From an uncultured Saprospiraceae bacterium (GTDB lineage: Bacteria > Bacteroidota > Bacteroidia > Chitinophagales > Saprospiraceae): a stretch of 64,000 nt of DNA. The notes under the pieces are model-generated. The model was not told the origin of the DNA. It saw only the letters and a program-made list of their open reading frames with translations, and made no database searches. The stretch is taken from NCBI GenBank assembly GCA_937981555.1, contig CALJOK010000020.1, positions 62,001 to 126,000 on the forward strand, given 5' to 3'. A program made the position numbers and the translations under genes. Below, piece after piece: positions 10,114 through 20,053 of the stretch (position 1 is the stretch's first letter; the number at the start of each line of letters is the position of its first letter).

Positions 10114-13100
10114 ATGAACAAGCCAATATTCTTTTCCGTGTTTGTAATTATCTTAGCCTCTACCTTATTTTTTTCTTGTGAAAAAGAAAACTCCACGGCT
10201 ATTAATTCTAACAATACAATTACAAAAATATTTCAGCAACTCTCTCCAAAAGAAAGCGGACTTACTTTTTCCAATAATTTAAAAGAGGATTCCACTATTA
10301 ATTATTTTACCTACCCATACATTTATATGGGAGGAGGTGTTGCCGTTGGTGATGTCAATAATGATGGATTGCAGGATATCTATTTTACTGGGAATATGGT
10401 AGAAAATAAATTGTACTTAAATAAAGGCAACTTAAAATTTGAAGATATTACTACCAAAGCAAATGTAGCAAGTGACGATAGATGGGTAACTGGAGTTACG
10501 ATGACTGATGTAAATGGAGATGGCTGGTTGGACATCTATGTAAGTGTTTCAGGAAAATTTACCACCACAAAAAACCAATTATTTATTAATCAAGGAGTAG
10601 AAAATGGTATTCCTGTTTTTACAGAAGAAGCTGAAAAAAGAGGAGTAGCAGATGAGGGGAAAAGTACACAAGGAACCTTTTTCGATTATGACAAGGATGG
10701 TGACTTAGATTTGTATGTTGCAAATTATCCAGCTACAGGATTTAAAACGCCTGCGTATTCTTACGCAATTTTTTTAGAAAAAAAAGACCCAATAAAATCT
10801 GATAAATTTTATCGCAATACCGGCGATGGCACTTTTGAGGAAATAACCAACGAAGCAGGTTTGCTTAATTTTGGATTATCCTTGAGTGCCACCGTTGGCG
10901 ATTTTAACCAAGATGGTTGGGAAGATATTTATGTTTCAAATGATTTCGCTTCGCCTGATCATTTTTATTTTAATAATGGCGATGGCACATTTACAGATAA
11001 AATAAAAGAGGTGACTCAGCATACTGCTTTTTTTGGGATGGGAACGGATGTGGCTGATTTTAACAACGATGGACTCTTGGATATTTTGCAAATGGATATG
11101 ACTCCTGAAGATAATCGACGGAATAAAGCCAACATGGCGAGTATGAATATTGCGGGATTTTGGGAAATTGTTAATTATGGATTGGGCTATCAATACATGC
11201 AAAATTCAGTTCAATTGAACAATGGAATTGGCGAAGATGGTTTGCCTCACTTTAGTGATATTTCTAGAATTACTGGAATGTCTTCAACTGATTGGAGTTG
11301 GGCTGGACTGTTGGCCGATCTAGATAATGATGGATGGAAAGATGTTTTTATTACAAATGGAACTCGACGAGATATCAATAACAAAGATTATTTTAACAAA
11401 ATAGAAAAAGCAACTTATCAAGAAAAAAAAGAATTTGAGAATCTTGACTTGACTTTAAATATGCCTTCAGAAAAGGTAGATAATTATGCTTTTAAAAATA
11501 ATGGAGATCTTACTTTTTCTCCAGCAATAAAAGATTGGGGATTAAGCTTTGAAGGATTTTCTAATGGCGCATCTTATGCGGACTTGGACAATGATGGCGA
11601 CCTGGAAGTGATTGTCAATAATATTGATGCACCTTCAGTTATTTATCAAAATAAAACAGTTGACTTAGGAAAAGGAAATTTCCTTCGTATTCATCTGCAA
11701 GGGAATAAAAAAAATCCGTTAGGACTTGGAACTAAAGTTACGTTAAAAAATAAAGGTCAAACTCAATATCAAGAATCTACTATGACTCGTGGTTTTCAAT
11801 CTTCAGTAGAACCAATGATTCATTTTGGAATAGGAAAAGAAGATTCGGTGGAAGAATTAACCATCACTTGGTCAGATGGAAAGGAGGAAGTTTTAAAAAA
11901 TATTTCTGCTAACCAAGTTTTAAAAATAGATTATAATAATGCTCAAAAAATAAACGCTCCAACTACAGGGTTTACTTCTAAATTATTTAGCAATATTACT
12001 TCTAAATCAGGGGTAGACTTTTCTCATCTTGAAAATGAGTTTAATGATTATAAACATGAAATATTATTACCTCATCGTTATTCAATGAATGGTCCAGCAC
12101 TTGCGGTTGGAGATGTCAATGGAGATGGCTTAGATGATTTTTATGTAGGTGGTGCGATGAATCAACGTGCTGCACTTTATCTGCAAAATAAAAATGAGAC
12201 GTTTGATTTAACTCCTCAAGATATGTGGAATGGAGAAGCTGCTTATGAAGACATTGGTGCTTCTTTGTTCGATGCAGATCTAGATGGAGATTTGGATTTG
12301 TATGTGGTAAGTGGTGGGAATGAGGCGAAGGCAAATACCAAACATTATCAAGATCGACTTTATTTAAATGATGGTAAAGGAAAATTTGAAAAAAATAACA
12401 ATGCTCTTCCAAGTATTTTGGTGAGTGGTTCTAGAGTGAAAGTTGGAGATTATGATGGCGATGGCGATCTAGATTTATTTGTAGGTGGAAGAATAGTTCC
12501 TCGGGCTTATCCGAAGCCTGTGAAAAGTTTCATCTTGAAAAATGAATATAAAGAAACAGGAGTTTTAAAATTCACAGATGTCACAGAAGAAGTAGCGCCT
12601 GAATTATTGGAGGCTGGGTTGGTGACTGATGCTGTATGGCTAGATTATGATTTGGATAAAAAATTAGATTTGGTAATAGTAGGAGAGTGGATGCCAATCA
12701 CTTTTCTAAAAAACAACGGAAGTAGTTTTGAAAATAAAACAGAGAAATATGGATTGGATAAATCTACAGGATGGTGGTATAGTATTGTCGCTGATGACTT
12801 TGATCTAGATGGAGATGTAGATTTAGTCGCAGGGAATTTAGGGTTGAATTATAAATATAAAGCTGACAAGAATGAGTCCTTTGATGTATATGCAAATGAT
12901 TATGATAAAAATGGAAAATTAGATATTGTCCTTGGATATTATCATGATGGGGTGCAATATCCTTTGCGTGGAAAACAATGTTCTTCCGAACAAATTCCTG
13001 CCATCAAAGTGAAATATAAAGACTATAATACTTTTGCAGATGCTTCATTAGAAGATGTTTATTCGACACAAGATTTGGAAACCTCATTACATTATCAAGC

Positions 13101-13491
13101 TTGGAATTTTGCGAGTAGTTATATTGAAAATAAAGGAAATGAGGAATTTGAAATTCGTAACCTTCCAAATGAAATTCAGCTGTCTTCTATTAATGGAATC
13201 ATTGCGGAAGATTTTAATTCAGATGGAAATTTAGATTTATTAGTAGCAGGGAATCTCTATTCTTCTGAAGTGGAGACACCACGAAATGATGCGAGTTATG
13301 GAAAATTATTATTAGGAAATGGGCATGGTGATTTTACTCCAACATCTTTTTTTGAAAGTGGTTTTTATTTGAAAAAAGATACAAAGGATTTAGCGAAGCT
13401 AAAAACTAAAAATGGTGTAATCATAATTTCAGCAAATAATAATGCTGCGGTGGAATTATTTAAACTGGAAAATAAAGATCTAATTCAATAG
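10114..13491 (+). CDS. FG-GAP/VCBS repeat lipoprotein with ASPIC/UnbV domain (CRTAC1-like)
   Basis: A 1125-residue exported lipoprotein (lipobox LFFSC, lipidated C22). Many FG-GAP/VCBS units with Ca2+-binding loops are visible, such as DVNGDGWLDIY, DYDKDGDLDLY, DFNQDGWEDIY and DLDNDGDLEV; they probably form one or two propellers. An ASPIC/UnbV domain lies between them (about 522-605; STMTRGFQSS, VEELTITWSDGKE). A second set of FG-GAP units runs to the end (VGDVNGDGLDDFY, DYDGDGDLDLFVGG, DFNSDGNLDLLVAGN). Such proteins often sit beside SusCD pairs in Bacteroidota and are presumed to be surface binding or adhesion proteins; no enzymatic activity is known. It follows the susD-like gene on the same strand but beyond a terminator, so it may be expressed at a lower level. 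Confidence 0.92.
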   Translation: MNKPIFFSVFVIILASTLFFSCEKENSTAINSNNTITKIFQQLSPKESGLTFSNNLKEDSTINYFTYPYIYMGGGVAVGDVNNDGLQDIYFTGNMVENKLYLNKGNLKFEDITTKANVASDDRWVTGVTMTDVNGDGWLDIYVSVSGKFTTTKNQLFINQGVENGIPVFTEEAEKRGVADEGKSTQGTFFDYDKDGDLDLYVANYPATGFKTPAYSYAIFLEKKDPIKSDKFYRNTGDGTFEEITNEAGLLNFGLSLSATVGDFNQDGWEDIYVSNDFASPDHFYFNNGDGTFTDKIKEVTQHTAFFGMGTDVADFNNDGLLDILQMDMTPEDNRRNKANMASMNIAGFWEIVNYGLGYQYMQNSVQLNNGIGEDGLPHFSDISRITGMSSTDWSWAGLLADLDNDGWKDVFITNGTRRDINNKDYFNKIEKATYQEKKEFENLDLTLNMPSEKVDNYAFKNNGDLTFSPAIKDWGLSFEGFSNGASYADLDNDGDLEVIVNNIDAPSVIYQNKTVDLGKGNFLRIHLQGNKKNPLGLGTKVTLKNKGQTQYQESTMTRGFQSSVEPMIHFGIGKEDSVEELTITWSDGKEEVLKNISANQVLKIDYNNAQKINAPTTGFTSKLFSNITSKSGVDFSHLENEFNDYKHEILLPHRYSMNGPALAVGDVNGDGLDDFYVGGAMNQRAALYLQNKNETFDLTPQDMWNGEAAYEDIGASLFDADLDGDLDLYVVSGGNEAKANTKHYQDRLYLNDGKGKFEKNNNALPSILVSGSRVKVGDYDGDGDLDLFVGGRIVPRAYPKPVKSFILKNEYKETGVLKFTDVTEEVAPELLEAGLVTDAVWLDYDLDKKLDLVIVGEWMPITFLKNNGSSFENKTEKYGLDKSTGWWYSIVADDFDLDGDVDLVAGNLGLNYKYKADKNESFDVYANDYDKNGKLDIVLGYYHDGVQYPLRGKQCSSEQIPAIKVKYKDYNTFADASLEDVYSTQDLETSLHYQAWNFASSYIENKGNEEFEIRNLPNEIQLSSINGIIAEDFNSDGNLDLLVAGNLYSSEVETPRNDASYGKLLLGNGHGDFTPTSFFESGFYLKKDTKDLAKLKTKNGVIIISANNNAAVELFKLENKDLIQ

Positions 13492-13639
13492 GTTTTACTT
13501 TATGACCTTCCTTTAAGGTTATACTTTTAATAAAAAATAATTATTGTCAAGTTGACTTGTTGGTAGATGTTGTGAATGGACAATTAAAAAATAATAGATC
13601 AAATAATTTTAATTAAAACAAAACAAAAATCAACATAAT

Positions 13640-14551
13640 ATGAAAAATGATCGTAGGAAATTTTTGCAAGTATCTAGCACTTTGGCGGCTGGCTCTTTGA
13701 TTCTCCCTAATTTTGGATGTGCTACTTCAGGTTCTGAAAAAGGAACAGCGGAGAGTCCTGCTGTAACGGAAACGGTGAAACCGAGTTTAGATAAATTTGG
13801 AATTCAACTTTATACCTTGCGAGATGATTTGCCAAAAGACCCAAAATCAGTTTTGAAACAATTGGCAGGTTTTGGATATAAACAAATTGAAGGATACGAA
13901 GGAGATCAAGGATTGTTTTGGGGAATGGGAAATAAGGATTATAAAAAATTCCTTGACGATCAAGGAATGAAAATGGTTTCTGCACATTGTAATATTCATG
14001 ATGATTTTGAAACTAAGGTTACACAGGCTGCTGAGATAGGGATGGATTATTTAATTTGCCCATGGGTGGGACCTCAAAAAACGAAGGATGATTGGAAAAA
14101 GATTTGTGATCTATTTAATTCATGTGGAACAATTTGTAAGAAGCATGGAATTAATTTCGCTTATCATAATCATGCTTATTCGTTTAAGGCATTTACAGGA
14201 ATGATCCCTCATGATTTTATGATGGACAATACAGACCCTGAATTAGTAGATCATGAAATGGATATTTATTGGGTGGTAACTGGTGGAGCCGATCCTATTC
14301 AGTATTTAGAAAAATATTCTAATCGATTCAAACTTTGCCATGTAAAAGATAGATTGAAAGATGCAGGGGAAGAAAGAGAAGCTTCTTGTAATCTTGGTAC
14401 AGGGTCAATTGATTTTTCAAAAATATTAAAAGTAGCGCAAGATAATGGAATGAAATATTTCATTGTAGAGCAAGAACGATATGATAATTCTACTCCAATT
14501 GAGAGTGCTAAAATTGGGGCTGATTATTTAAAGAAATTGGTTTTTACTTAG
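13640..14551 (+). CDS. Sugar phosphate isomerase/epimerase-family TIM-barrel protein, Tat lipoprotein
   Basis: 303 residues of the xylose isomerase-like TIM-barrel family (AP endonuclease 2 superfamily). The N-terminus carries a twin-arginine motif (DRRKFLQV, R5-R6), a hydrophobic stretch and a lipobox-like PNFGC with C27, so it is probably exported folded and lipid-anchored. The barrel shows FGIQLYTLRDDL, VSAHCNIHDDF, INFAYHNHAYSF, DHEMDIYWVVTGG, KLCHVKDR and YFIVEQERYD; the His, Asp and Glu residues in these strands fit a divalent-metal site. Relatives act on sugars, inositols or hydroxypyruvate, but the substrate is not predictable here. It is the last plus-strand gene of the SusCD locus, so its substrate may be a released sugar. 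Confidence 0.9.
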   Translation: MKNDRRKFLQVSSTLAAGSLILPNFGCATSGSEKGTAESPAVTETVKPSLDKFGIQLYTLRDDLPKDPKSVLKQLAGFGYKQIEGYEGDQGLFWGMGNKDYKKFLDDQGMKMVSAHCNIHDDFETKVTQAAEIGMDYLICPWVGPQKTKDDWKKICDLFNSCGTICKKHGINFAYHNHAYSFKAFTGMIPHDFMMDNTDPELVDHEMDIYWVVTGGADPIQYLEKYSNRFKLCHVKDRLKDAGEEREASCNLGTGSIDFSKILKVAQDNGMKYFIVEQERYDNSTPIESAKIGADYLKKLVFT

Positions 14552-14570
14552 CCAATAAAAAATATGAATA

Positions 14571-14612
14571 AAAAAAAGCCTCAATTGAAAATTTCAAATT
14601 GAGGCTTTTTTT
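14571..14612. terminator. Bidirectional terminator between convergent genes
   Basis: An A-run and GCCTCAATT arm pairs with AATTGAGGC and a T-run, about 20 bp with one bulge and a very short loop. A-tract and T-tract flank it, so it can stop transcription from both sides, serving the isomerase-like gene (+) and the dienelactone hydrolase gene (-). Confidence 0.85.
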
Positions 14613-14629
14613 ATTCCAGACTAAAATTT

Positions 14630-15514
14630 TTACTTTAAGTTTTTCTTAAAAAAATCAATAGTTCTTTTCCAAGCTAACTGCGCCATTTCCTTATCATATC
14701 GTCCAGTTGTATCATTATGAAAACCATGATTGGCATTTGGATAAATAAATGCTTCATACTTTTTATCATTTTTCTTTAAAGCTTCTTCAAAAGCTGGCCA
14801 TCCTTCATTGACTCTTTTATCTAATTCTCCCAATTGAACGAGCAAAGGTGTTTGGATTTTTGGAACTAATTCCTCGTCAGGTTGTCTGCCATAGAAAGGT
14901 ACTGCTGCTTTTAAGTCAGGTAATCGTACAGCCATCATGTTTGAAATCCATCCACCAAAACAAAAGCCAACTACACCAACATTGCCATCACAATTTGGGT
15001 GATTTTTTAAATATTCAAAAGCAGCAATAAAATCTTCGAGCATTTCTTTTTTGTCTCGTTTGCGTTGCATCGTACGACCATCGTCATCATTTCCAGGGTA
15101 ACCTCCAAGTGGTGTCAATGCATCGGGAGCTAAGGAAATAAAACCAGGTAAGGCTGCTCTCCGTCCAACATCTTGAATGTGTGGATTTAATCCTCGGTTT
15201 TCATGCACGACAATTATTCCGGGTAATTTTTTCTTCACTTTTGCTGGACGAGAAAGTAAACCTTTGATTTCTCCTCCTCCTTTTTCTGAATTATAAGTAA
15301 TAAATTCCGTTGACAATCTAGAGTCATCATTGGAAATTTGTATTTCGTTATAGTTGGGCATCACGCAACTTAGTAAGTTACTCATGGTTAATCCACCAAC
15401 GGCATAAATGGATAGTTTTTCCATAAATTTTCTACGATCAATTCGATTATGAGCGTATTCATCGTAGAGGTCAAATACTTCTTGATTGATGTCTTCTTTT
15501 TTAATTTTTTTCAT
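14630..15514 (-). CDS. Dienelactone hydrolase-family alpha/beta hydrolase with Tat signal
   Basis: 294 residues. The N-terminus has a twin-arginine motif ([10 protein letters not shown]27-R28) and a hydrophobic segment ending LLSC, suggesting Tat export and perhaps lipidation of C50. The hydrolase domain has the characteristic Cys nucleophile elbow GFCFGGW (C185), acid D232 (QLGELDKRV) and H263 (NANHGFHND), the Cys-Asp-His triad of dienelactone hydrolases. [13 protein letters not shown] supplies the oxyanion-hole strand. Known members hydrolyse dienelactones or other esters, but many exported Bacteroidota members have no known substrate. It ends 3' to 3' with the isomerase-like gene, and the LytR-like regulator gene lies 21 bases upstream on the same strand, so co-transcription is possible. 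Confidence 0.92.
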   Translation of the reverse strand: MKKIKKEDINQEVFDLYDEYAHNRIDRRKFMEKLSIYAVGGLTMSNLLSCVMPNYNEIQISNDDSRLSTEFITYNSEKGGGEIKGLLSRPAKVKKKLPGIIVVHENRGLNPHIQDVGRRAALPGFISLAPDALTPLGGYPGNDDDGRTMQRKRDKKEMLEDFIAAFEYLKNHPNCDGNVGVVGFCFGGWISNMMAVRLPDLKAAVPFYGRQPDEELVPKIQTPLLVQLGELDKRVNEGWPAFEEALKKNDKKYEAFIYPNANHGFHNDTTGRYDKEMAQLAWKRTIDFFKKNLK

Positions 15515-15535
15515 GAGTAGGATTTTTGGTGAAAA

Positions 15536-16222
15536 TTATTTTAAAAAACGTGCGGCAAAATTTTCTTTAAAAGCACGACCAATCGGAATGATGATTTTTT
15601 CATTTAGAAAAACTTGATTACTCACCACTTTTTCAATTTTAGAAACATTGATGATGTAAGATTTGTGGACTCTCATAAATTGATTATTGTCCAAGTTTTC
15701 CAACCAATATCGAAGTGGTTCAGATGATAAATGTTTTTTATCTTCCAAAAATATTTCAGTATAATCAGCATCTGATTTGATGTAAAAAATATCGTCAATT
15801 ATTACTTTGATATGTTCGTAACCTGATTTTATAAAAATTTCTTTTCTTGTTTTTTTATCAATAGCCTGTCCAGTATTCTTTGTTGGCATTTTTGAAATAG
15901 CTTTGACAAATCTTTGAAAAGAAAATGGCTTCAATAAATAATCCACCACATTGAATTCATAACTTTCCAAAGCGTACTCCGAGAATGCTGTCGTCAAAAT
16001 AACAGCGGGAGGATTAGATAACGATTTTAAAAAATCAATCCCTGAAATTTTCGGTAAATGAATATCCAAAAAGATGACATCTATTTCTTCCGTTTTCAAA
16101 AAATCCATTGCTTGAATAGCATTTGAAAAAGTAGCTTTCAATTTTAAGGTGCCAATATCTTCAATGTATTTTTTTAAAATTCTTTGAGCAGGTGGTTGAT
16201 CTTCGATGATGATACAATTCAT
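15536..16222 (-). CDS. LytTR-family response regulator
   Basis: 228 residues. A CheY-like receiver (1-120) has phospho-acceptor D53 in DVIFLDIHLPKISG, the acidic pair E7-D8 and the conserved lysine in YLLKPFSF. A LytTR DNA-binding domain (about 128-225) shows FIKSGYEHIKVII, DIFYIKSDADYTEI and FMRVHKSYIINVSKI. It lies 2 bases downstream of the LytS-like kinase gene, so the two are co-transcribed and form a cognate pair. The likely target is the TonB-dependent receptor gene divergent from the kinase, inferred from position. Confidence 0.95.
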   Translation of the reverse strand: MNCIIIEDQPPAQRILKKYIEDIGTLKLKATFSNAIQAMDFLKTEEIDVIFLDIHLPKISGIDFLKSLSNPPAVILTTAFSEYALESYEFNVVDYLLKPFSFQRFVKAISKMPTKNTGQAIDKKTRKEIFIKSGYEHIKVIIDDIFYIKSDADYTEIFLEDKKHLSSEPLRYWLENLDNNQFMRVHKSYIINVSKIEKVVSNQVFLNEKIIIPIGRAFKENFAARFLK

Positions 16223-16224
16223 TT

Positions 16225-17250
16225 TTATACTTGGGTTGCTAAGTTAATTGTCAATCGAACTTCGTAAATATTATCGTTGTTTTTAATATTTAGTTGGTGA
16301 GCATTTGGGTAAGTTAACTCCAATCTTTTTTTGACATTTTCTAAACCAATTCCATGAGAAAGATTATCTGTATTTGATTTTGGTAGGAAAGAGTTTTTAC
16401 AAATAAATTGTAAATTTCCAGAATCCGAAAGATTCAAATGCACGTCAATTAATATATCGTCCGCTTGACTTGCTGTGCTATGTTTAAATGCATTTTCAAT
16501 AAAAACAATTAAAATTAAAGGAGCGACTTTATAATTAGCTTTAATATTTTTAGTGGAAAAATTTACGGTTCCTCTTTCCTCAATTTGCATTTCACTAAGA
16601 TTGATAAAGTTTTCCAGTTGATTCACTTCCTTGTTGAGTGGCACAAAATCTTCTTTGCATTCATACAACATGTATCGTAATAATCCTGACAACTCTAAAA
16701 TAATTTTAGGCGTTTTGGGAGATTGTTCGATAGCGTAAGAATACAAATTATTTAAATTGTTAAAGAGGAAGTGAGGATTAATTTGAGATTTTAAAAATTG
16801 TAATTCACTTTCTTTAACTGCAATTTTTAACTCATCTACTTCTTGTTGTTTTCCAAAAGCATCCCAAGCAAATTTGAATCCCGATAAAATAGTAATGATG
16901 GGTAAGATTTGAGTTAAGGTTCTCAAAACTCCTCCAAAAGAATCCGCTCGATTACCTTCAAAATAGATTTTTTCCAATACCATTTCCTCTATCAATATCA
17001 CTCCTATAATTGCTAACAATACAAATACAAAAAACTTAACAGTCTTTTTCTGATAATAAAATCGAGGAAGGAACACATAATTAATGAAAAATGCTGCGAG
17101 CGCATAATTAAGAAAAAATGCCACTTTGTGTGCTTCAATATTAGGTTGATGCTTTTCTACAGAATAAAAGAGAAAGACCAAAATGTGCAATACGATTTGG
17201 AAAACCACTTCTTTAGAAGACCATTTTATAGTTTTGTTTTTTTCGGTCAT
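16225..17250 (-). CDS. LytS-like membrane histidine kinase
   Basis: 341 residues. Four predicted membrane helices (about 15-30, 43-63, 72-92, 108-125) lead into the His_kinase domain FLKSQINPHFLFNNLNNL with phospho-acceptor H160. An HATPase-like domain follows (ILIVFIENAFKHS, GIGLENVKKRLEL). No separate sensor domain is seen, so sensing is probably within the membrane. It is paired with the LytTR regulator 2 bases downstream. A near-consensus -7 element ends 5 bases before the ATG, which suggests a leaderless transcript. Confidence 0.95.
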   Translation of the reverse strand: MTEKNKTIKWSSKEVVFQIVLHILVFLFYSVEKHQPNIEAHKVAFFLNYALAAFFINYVFLPRFYYQKKTVKFFVFVLLAIIGVILIEEMVLEKIYFEGNRADSFGGVLRTLTQILPIITILSGFKFAWDAFGKQQEVDELKIAVKESELQFLKSQINPHFLFNNLNNLYSYAIEQSPKTPKIILELSGLLRYMLYECKEDFVPLNKEVNQLENFINLSEMQIEERGTVNFSTKNIKANYKVAPLILIVFIENAFKHSTASQADDILIDVHLNLSDSGNLQFICKNSFLPKSNTDNLSHGIGLENVKKRLELTYPNAHQLNIKNNDNIYEVRLTINLATQV

Positions 17251-17255
17251 GATTT

Positions 17256-17287
17256 CAAAGATAGTGGTTCAAGTGGATTTTTGGAAA
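17256..17287 (-). promoter_or_regulatory. Bacteroidota-type promoter for the LytS/LytR pair
   Basis: On the minus strand TATCTTTG (17263 to 17256) matches TAnnTTTG exactly, and TTTC (17287 to 17284) lies 20 bases upstream, one mismatch from TTTG. The start codon begins at 17250, so initiation would fall at or next to the ATG. Confidence 0.55.
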
Positions 17288-17508
17288 TGTTATCTTTGAA
17301 CAGCGGATTTATAGGGGTAAACAACAGGACAGATTTTTATTAATATTTCCAAAGTTTATTACTTCTCATTTATCTTGTCGTTCACCCCCCAACTTCTGCC
17401 GTTCAAAGAATTGATTTCCAACTTCAAAACAAGCCCCATAATATTGTGTTACAATTATGTTTAGTCTAATAATTTGAAAATCAAATCAATTTAAAAAAGT
17501 CACAGAAA

Positions 17509-19881
17509 ATGAGATATTTGAAAATCCTAATACTTATCCTTACCTCCTCCAATTTCCTCTTTGCTCAAAATCAAAAAATAGAAATCTCGGGAACTGTTTT
17601 AGATAATAATAGCCAAAGCCCAGTAGAATTTGCTACGGTGATGATTGGCGATAATACGACTAAAGCTGCAATTACAGGAGTCACCACAGAGTTAGATGGA
17701 ACATTTAAGGTGGAAACTAATGCCAAAGATTTTTTTATTGAAATTAGTTTTATTGGGTTTTCTAATAAGATGATTACAGAGTTTTCAATTATTGATGGAA
17801 AGGTAGATCTTGGGAATATAATGATGAGTGAAGATAACAATCAACTCGAAGAAGTGGTTGTCCGTGCAGAAAAATCTACCACAGAATTTAGATTGGACAA
17901 ACGGGTTTTTAATGTAGGACAAGATTTAAGTAGTACAGGAGCGAGTGCCTTGGAAGTTTTGAATAATGTTCCATCTGTCAATGTTGATATCGAGGGAGCA
18001 GTTAGTCTTCGAGGAAGTTCAGGTGTACAAATTTTAATCAATGGCAAGCCATCTGTCTTGGCAAGTGAGCAAGGGAATGCGCTTGGAACGATTACGGCGG
18101 ATATGATTGAAAAGATAGAAGTGATTACTAATCCTTCTGCTAAATACGATGCGGAAGGAACTTCAGGTATTATTAATATTGTCATCAAAAAAGAGGAAAG
18201 AAAAGGAATCAATGGTTCGGTGTCGATCAATACTGGGATTCCGCATAATCATAGCGTTGGATTGAGCCTTAATCGTCGGACAGAAAAATTTAATCTTTTT
18301 AGTCAAATAGGGGTTGGTTACCGAGAGATGCCAAATGATTCTGAAAATATCAATCGAGACTTGGTCAATGGAACAACTGTTTTTTCAGAAGGGAGAGAAT
18401 ATCGAAATGAAAAATTTTATAATTTGATCTTAGGTACCGATTACCATATCAATAAAAACAATGTTCTTACATTGTCTGGGAGTTTTGCTTATGAAGTGGA
18501 AGAACAACCTTCTTTAACTAATTTTAAATTGGAAAACGCTGCCGGAGATATCATCAATGAATGGAACAGAACCGAAACGACGGAAGCAAATAATCCAAAA
18601 TACCGTTACGAGTTACAATATAAGAGTAATCTTAAAGGTCATAAAGATCATGCCTTATTAATAAGTGCATTAGGCAATTTTTTTGGAAAAGATCAGTCTT
18701 CAGAGTTTTTTAATAACGAAACTGTAGGAAGTGAATCGTTTGCGGATCAACAAACAGCAACTAATTTTCAAGAGGGAAAATATACATTTAGTCTTGATTA
18801 TACGAAACCATTTTCAGATAAAATAACTTTAGAAACTGGTGCACAATATGTGATTAATAATGTAAGTAATGATTTTGAAGTTAGCAATTCTATCAATGGA
18901 GAATGGATTGCTGATGCTAGTTTAACTAACTTATTTGAATACGATCAAAAGGTACTTGGTTTGTATGGAACAGGTGCCTATGAAGATGATAAATGGGGAA
19001 TCAAGTTAGGTTTAAGAATGGAAAATACAGATCTCAAAACATTGTTGGTAAATACAAACCAGGATAATGAGATCAACTTTACGAATTTTTTTCCAACACT
19101 ACATACCTCTTATAAATTGACTGATGCCTTTTCTCTTCAAGGAGGTTATTCTCGTAGAATTTTTAGACCAAGACTTTGGGATTTAAATCCTTTTTTCAAT
19201 ATTAGAAATAACTTTTCAATCAGAACTGGAAACCCTAATTTGCTTCCTGAGTTTACCGATTCTTACGAAATTTCAAGTATTTATATTGCAGGAAAAACCT
19301 CCTTGAATTTTAGTGTTTACTATCGCTATACAACTGATGTGGTGGAACGAGTTTCTACTTTTGAAAATAATGTAAACACTACGATGCCTATGAATATCGG
19401 AACTAACCGATCAACAGGTCTAGAGTTAAATGCTAAATATACGGTGAGTAAGAAGTTATCTTTTAATGGAGATTTTAATTATAATTATTTTAATCGACAG
19501 GGAGAATTGGAAGCGACTTCTTTTGACTTTAATGCAGATCAATGGTCATCCAAAATAACTTCTAAGATTAAATTTCCTGCAGGAATTGATTTTGAAATCA
19601 CAGGGCAATATCGTTCTAAATACCAAACTGTTCAAAGTGAAGTGTCAGGAAATTTATTTGCAGACATAGGTTTGAGAAAAAAAATAATGAAAGGTAAAGG
19701 AGTTCTTAATTTTAGTGTAAGAGATTTATTTGCTTCAAGAATACGAGAAAGTGAAACGAGTCAAGCTGATTTTTATACTTATAGTTTTAGACAGAGAGGA
19801 AGATTTATAACGCTTGGATTTAGTTATGGTTTTGGAAAAGGAGAAGCAATGGAGTTTTCTGGAGCGAGAAGAAGACATTAA
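17509..19881 (+). CDS. TonB-dependent receptor, outer-membrane beta-barrel family
   Basis: 790 residues. A signal peptide (1-20, ending LFAQ), a carboxypeptidase-regulatory-like domain (about 23-110; ISGTVLDNNSQSPVEFATV) and a plug-like domain (about 115-235; LEVLNNVPSVNVDIEGAVSL and LINGKPSVL, then ITNPSAKYDAEGTSGIINI) precede a long barrel with YSRRIFRPRLWDLNPF and a C-terminal ITLGFSYGFG. It is shorter than the SusC protein and has no SusD partner. Family relatives transport siderophores, peptides or unknown ligands. It is divergent from the LytS/LytR pair, whose regulation of it is likely but inferred. Confidence 0.93.
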   Translation: MRYLKILILILTSSNFLFAQNQKIEISGTVLDNNSQSPVEFATVMIGDNTTKAAITGVTTELDGTFKVETNAKDFFIEISFIGFSNKMITEFSIIDGKVDLGNIMMSEDNNQLEEVVVRAEKSTTEFRLDKRVFNVGQDLSSTGASALEVLNNVPSVNVDIEGAVSLRGSSGVQILINGKPSVLASEQGNALGTITADMIEKIEVITNPSAKYDAEGTSGIINIVIKKEERKGINGSVSINTGIPHNHSVGLSLNRRTEKFNLFSQIGVGYREMPNDSENINRDLVNGTTVFSEGREYRNEKFYNLILGTDYHINKNNVLTLSGSFAYEVEEQPSLTNFKLENAAGDIINEWNRTETTEANNPKYRYELQYKSNLKGHKDHALLISALGNFFGKDQSSEFFNNETVGSESFADQQTATNFQEGKYTFSLDYTKPFSDKITLETGAQYVINNVSNDFEVSNSINGEWIADASLTNLFEYDQKVLGLYGTGAYEDDKWGIKLGLRMENTDLKTLLVNTNQDNEINFTNFFPTLHTSYKLTDAFSLQGGYSRRIFRPRLWDLNPFFNIRNNFSIRTGNPNLLPEFTDSYEISSIYIAGKTSLNFSVYYRYTTDVVERVSTFENNVNTTMPMNIGTNRSTGLELNAKYTVSKKLSFNGDFNYNYFNRQGELEATSFDFNADQWSSKITSKIKFPAGIDFEITGQYRSKYQTVQSEVSGNLFADIGLRKKIMKGKGVLNFSVRDLFASRIRESETSQADFYTYSFRQRGRFITLGFSYGFGKGEAMEFSGARRRH

Positions 19882-19913
19882 GCATAAATTGTAATAAATC
19901 TAGTTCGAAAAAG

Positions 19914-19953
19914 TCCCAAATATCTAAGAAATTAGATGTTTGGGATTTTTTTT
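19914..19953 (+). terminator. Rho-independent terminator after TonB-dependent receptor
   Basis: TCCCAAATATCTAA (19914-19927) pairs with TTAGATGTTTGGGA (19932-19945; one G-T wobble) across a 4-base loop and is followed by eight T residues. Confidence 0.85.
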
Positions 19954-20053
19954 GAAAAAAGATGAAAAATTTAAAGTAAAATTACAACTGAGTCGTCTTC
20001 CATAAAGAATGAACAATATTTCAATCATTCTTTGAAAAAAAACTAAGACATTT

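Noticed and set aside
13492-13639. Terminator from ACCTT/AAGGT near 13503-13518
   Set aside because: Only a 5-bp stem and a weak T-run; not enough to call.
17128-17343. Small plus-strand frame over the LytS gene start, with TATCTTTG at 17291-17298 beside it
   Set aside because: It lies mostly inside the LytS gene, the -7 box comes too late to drive it, and the protein shows no pattern.
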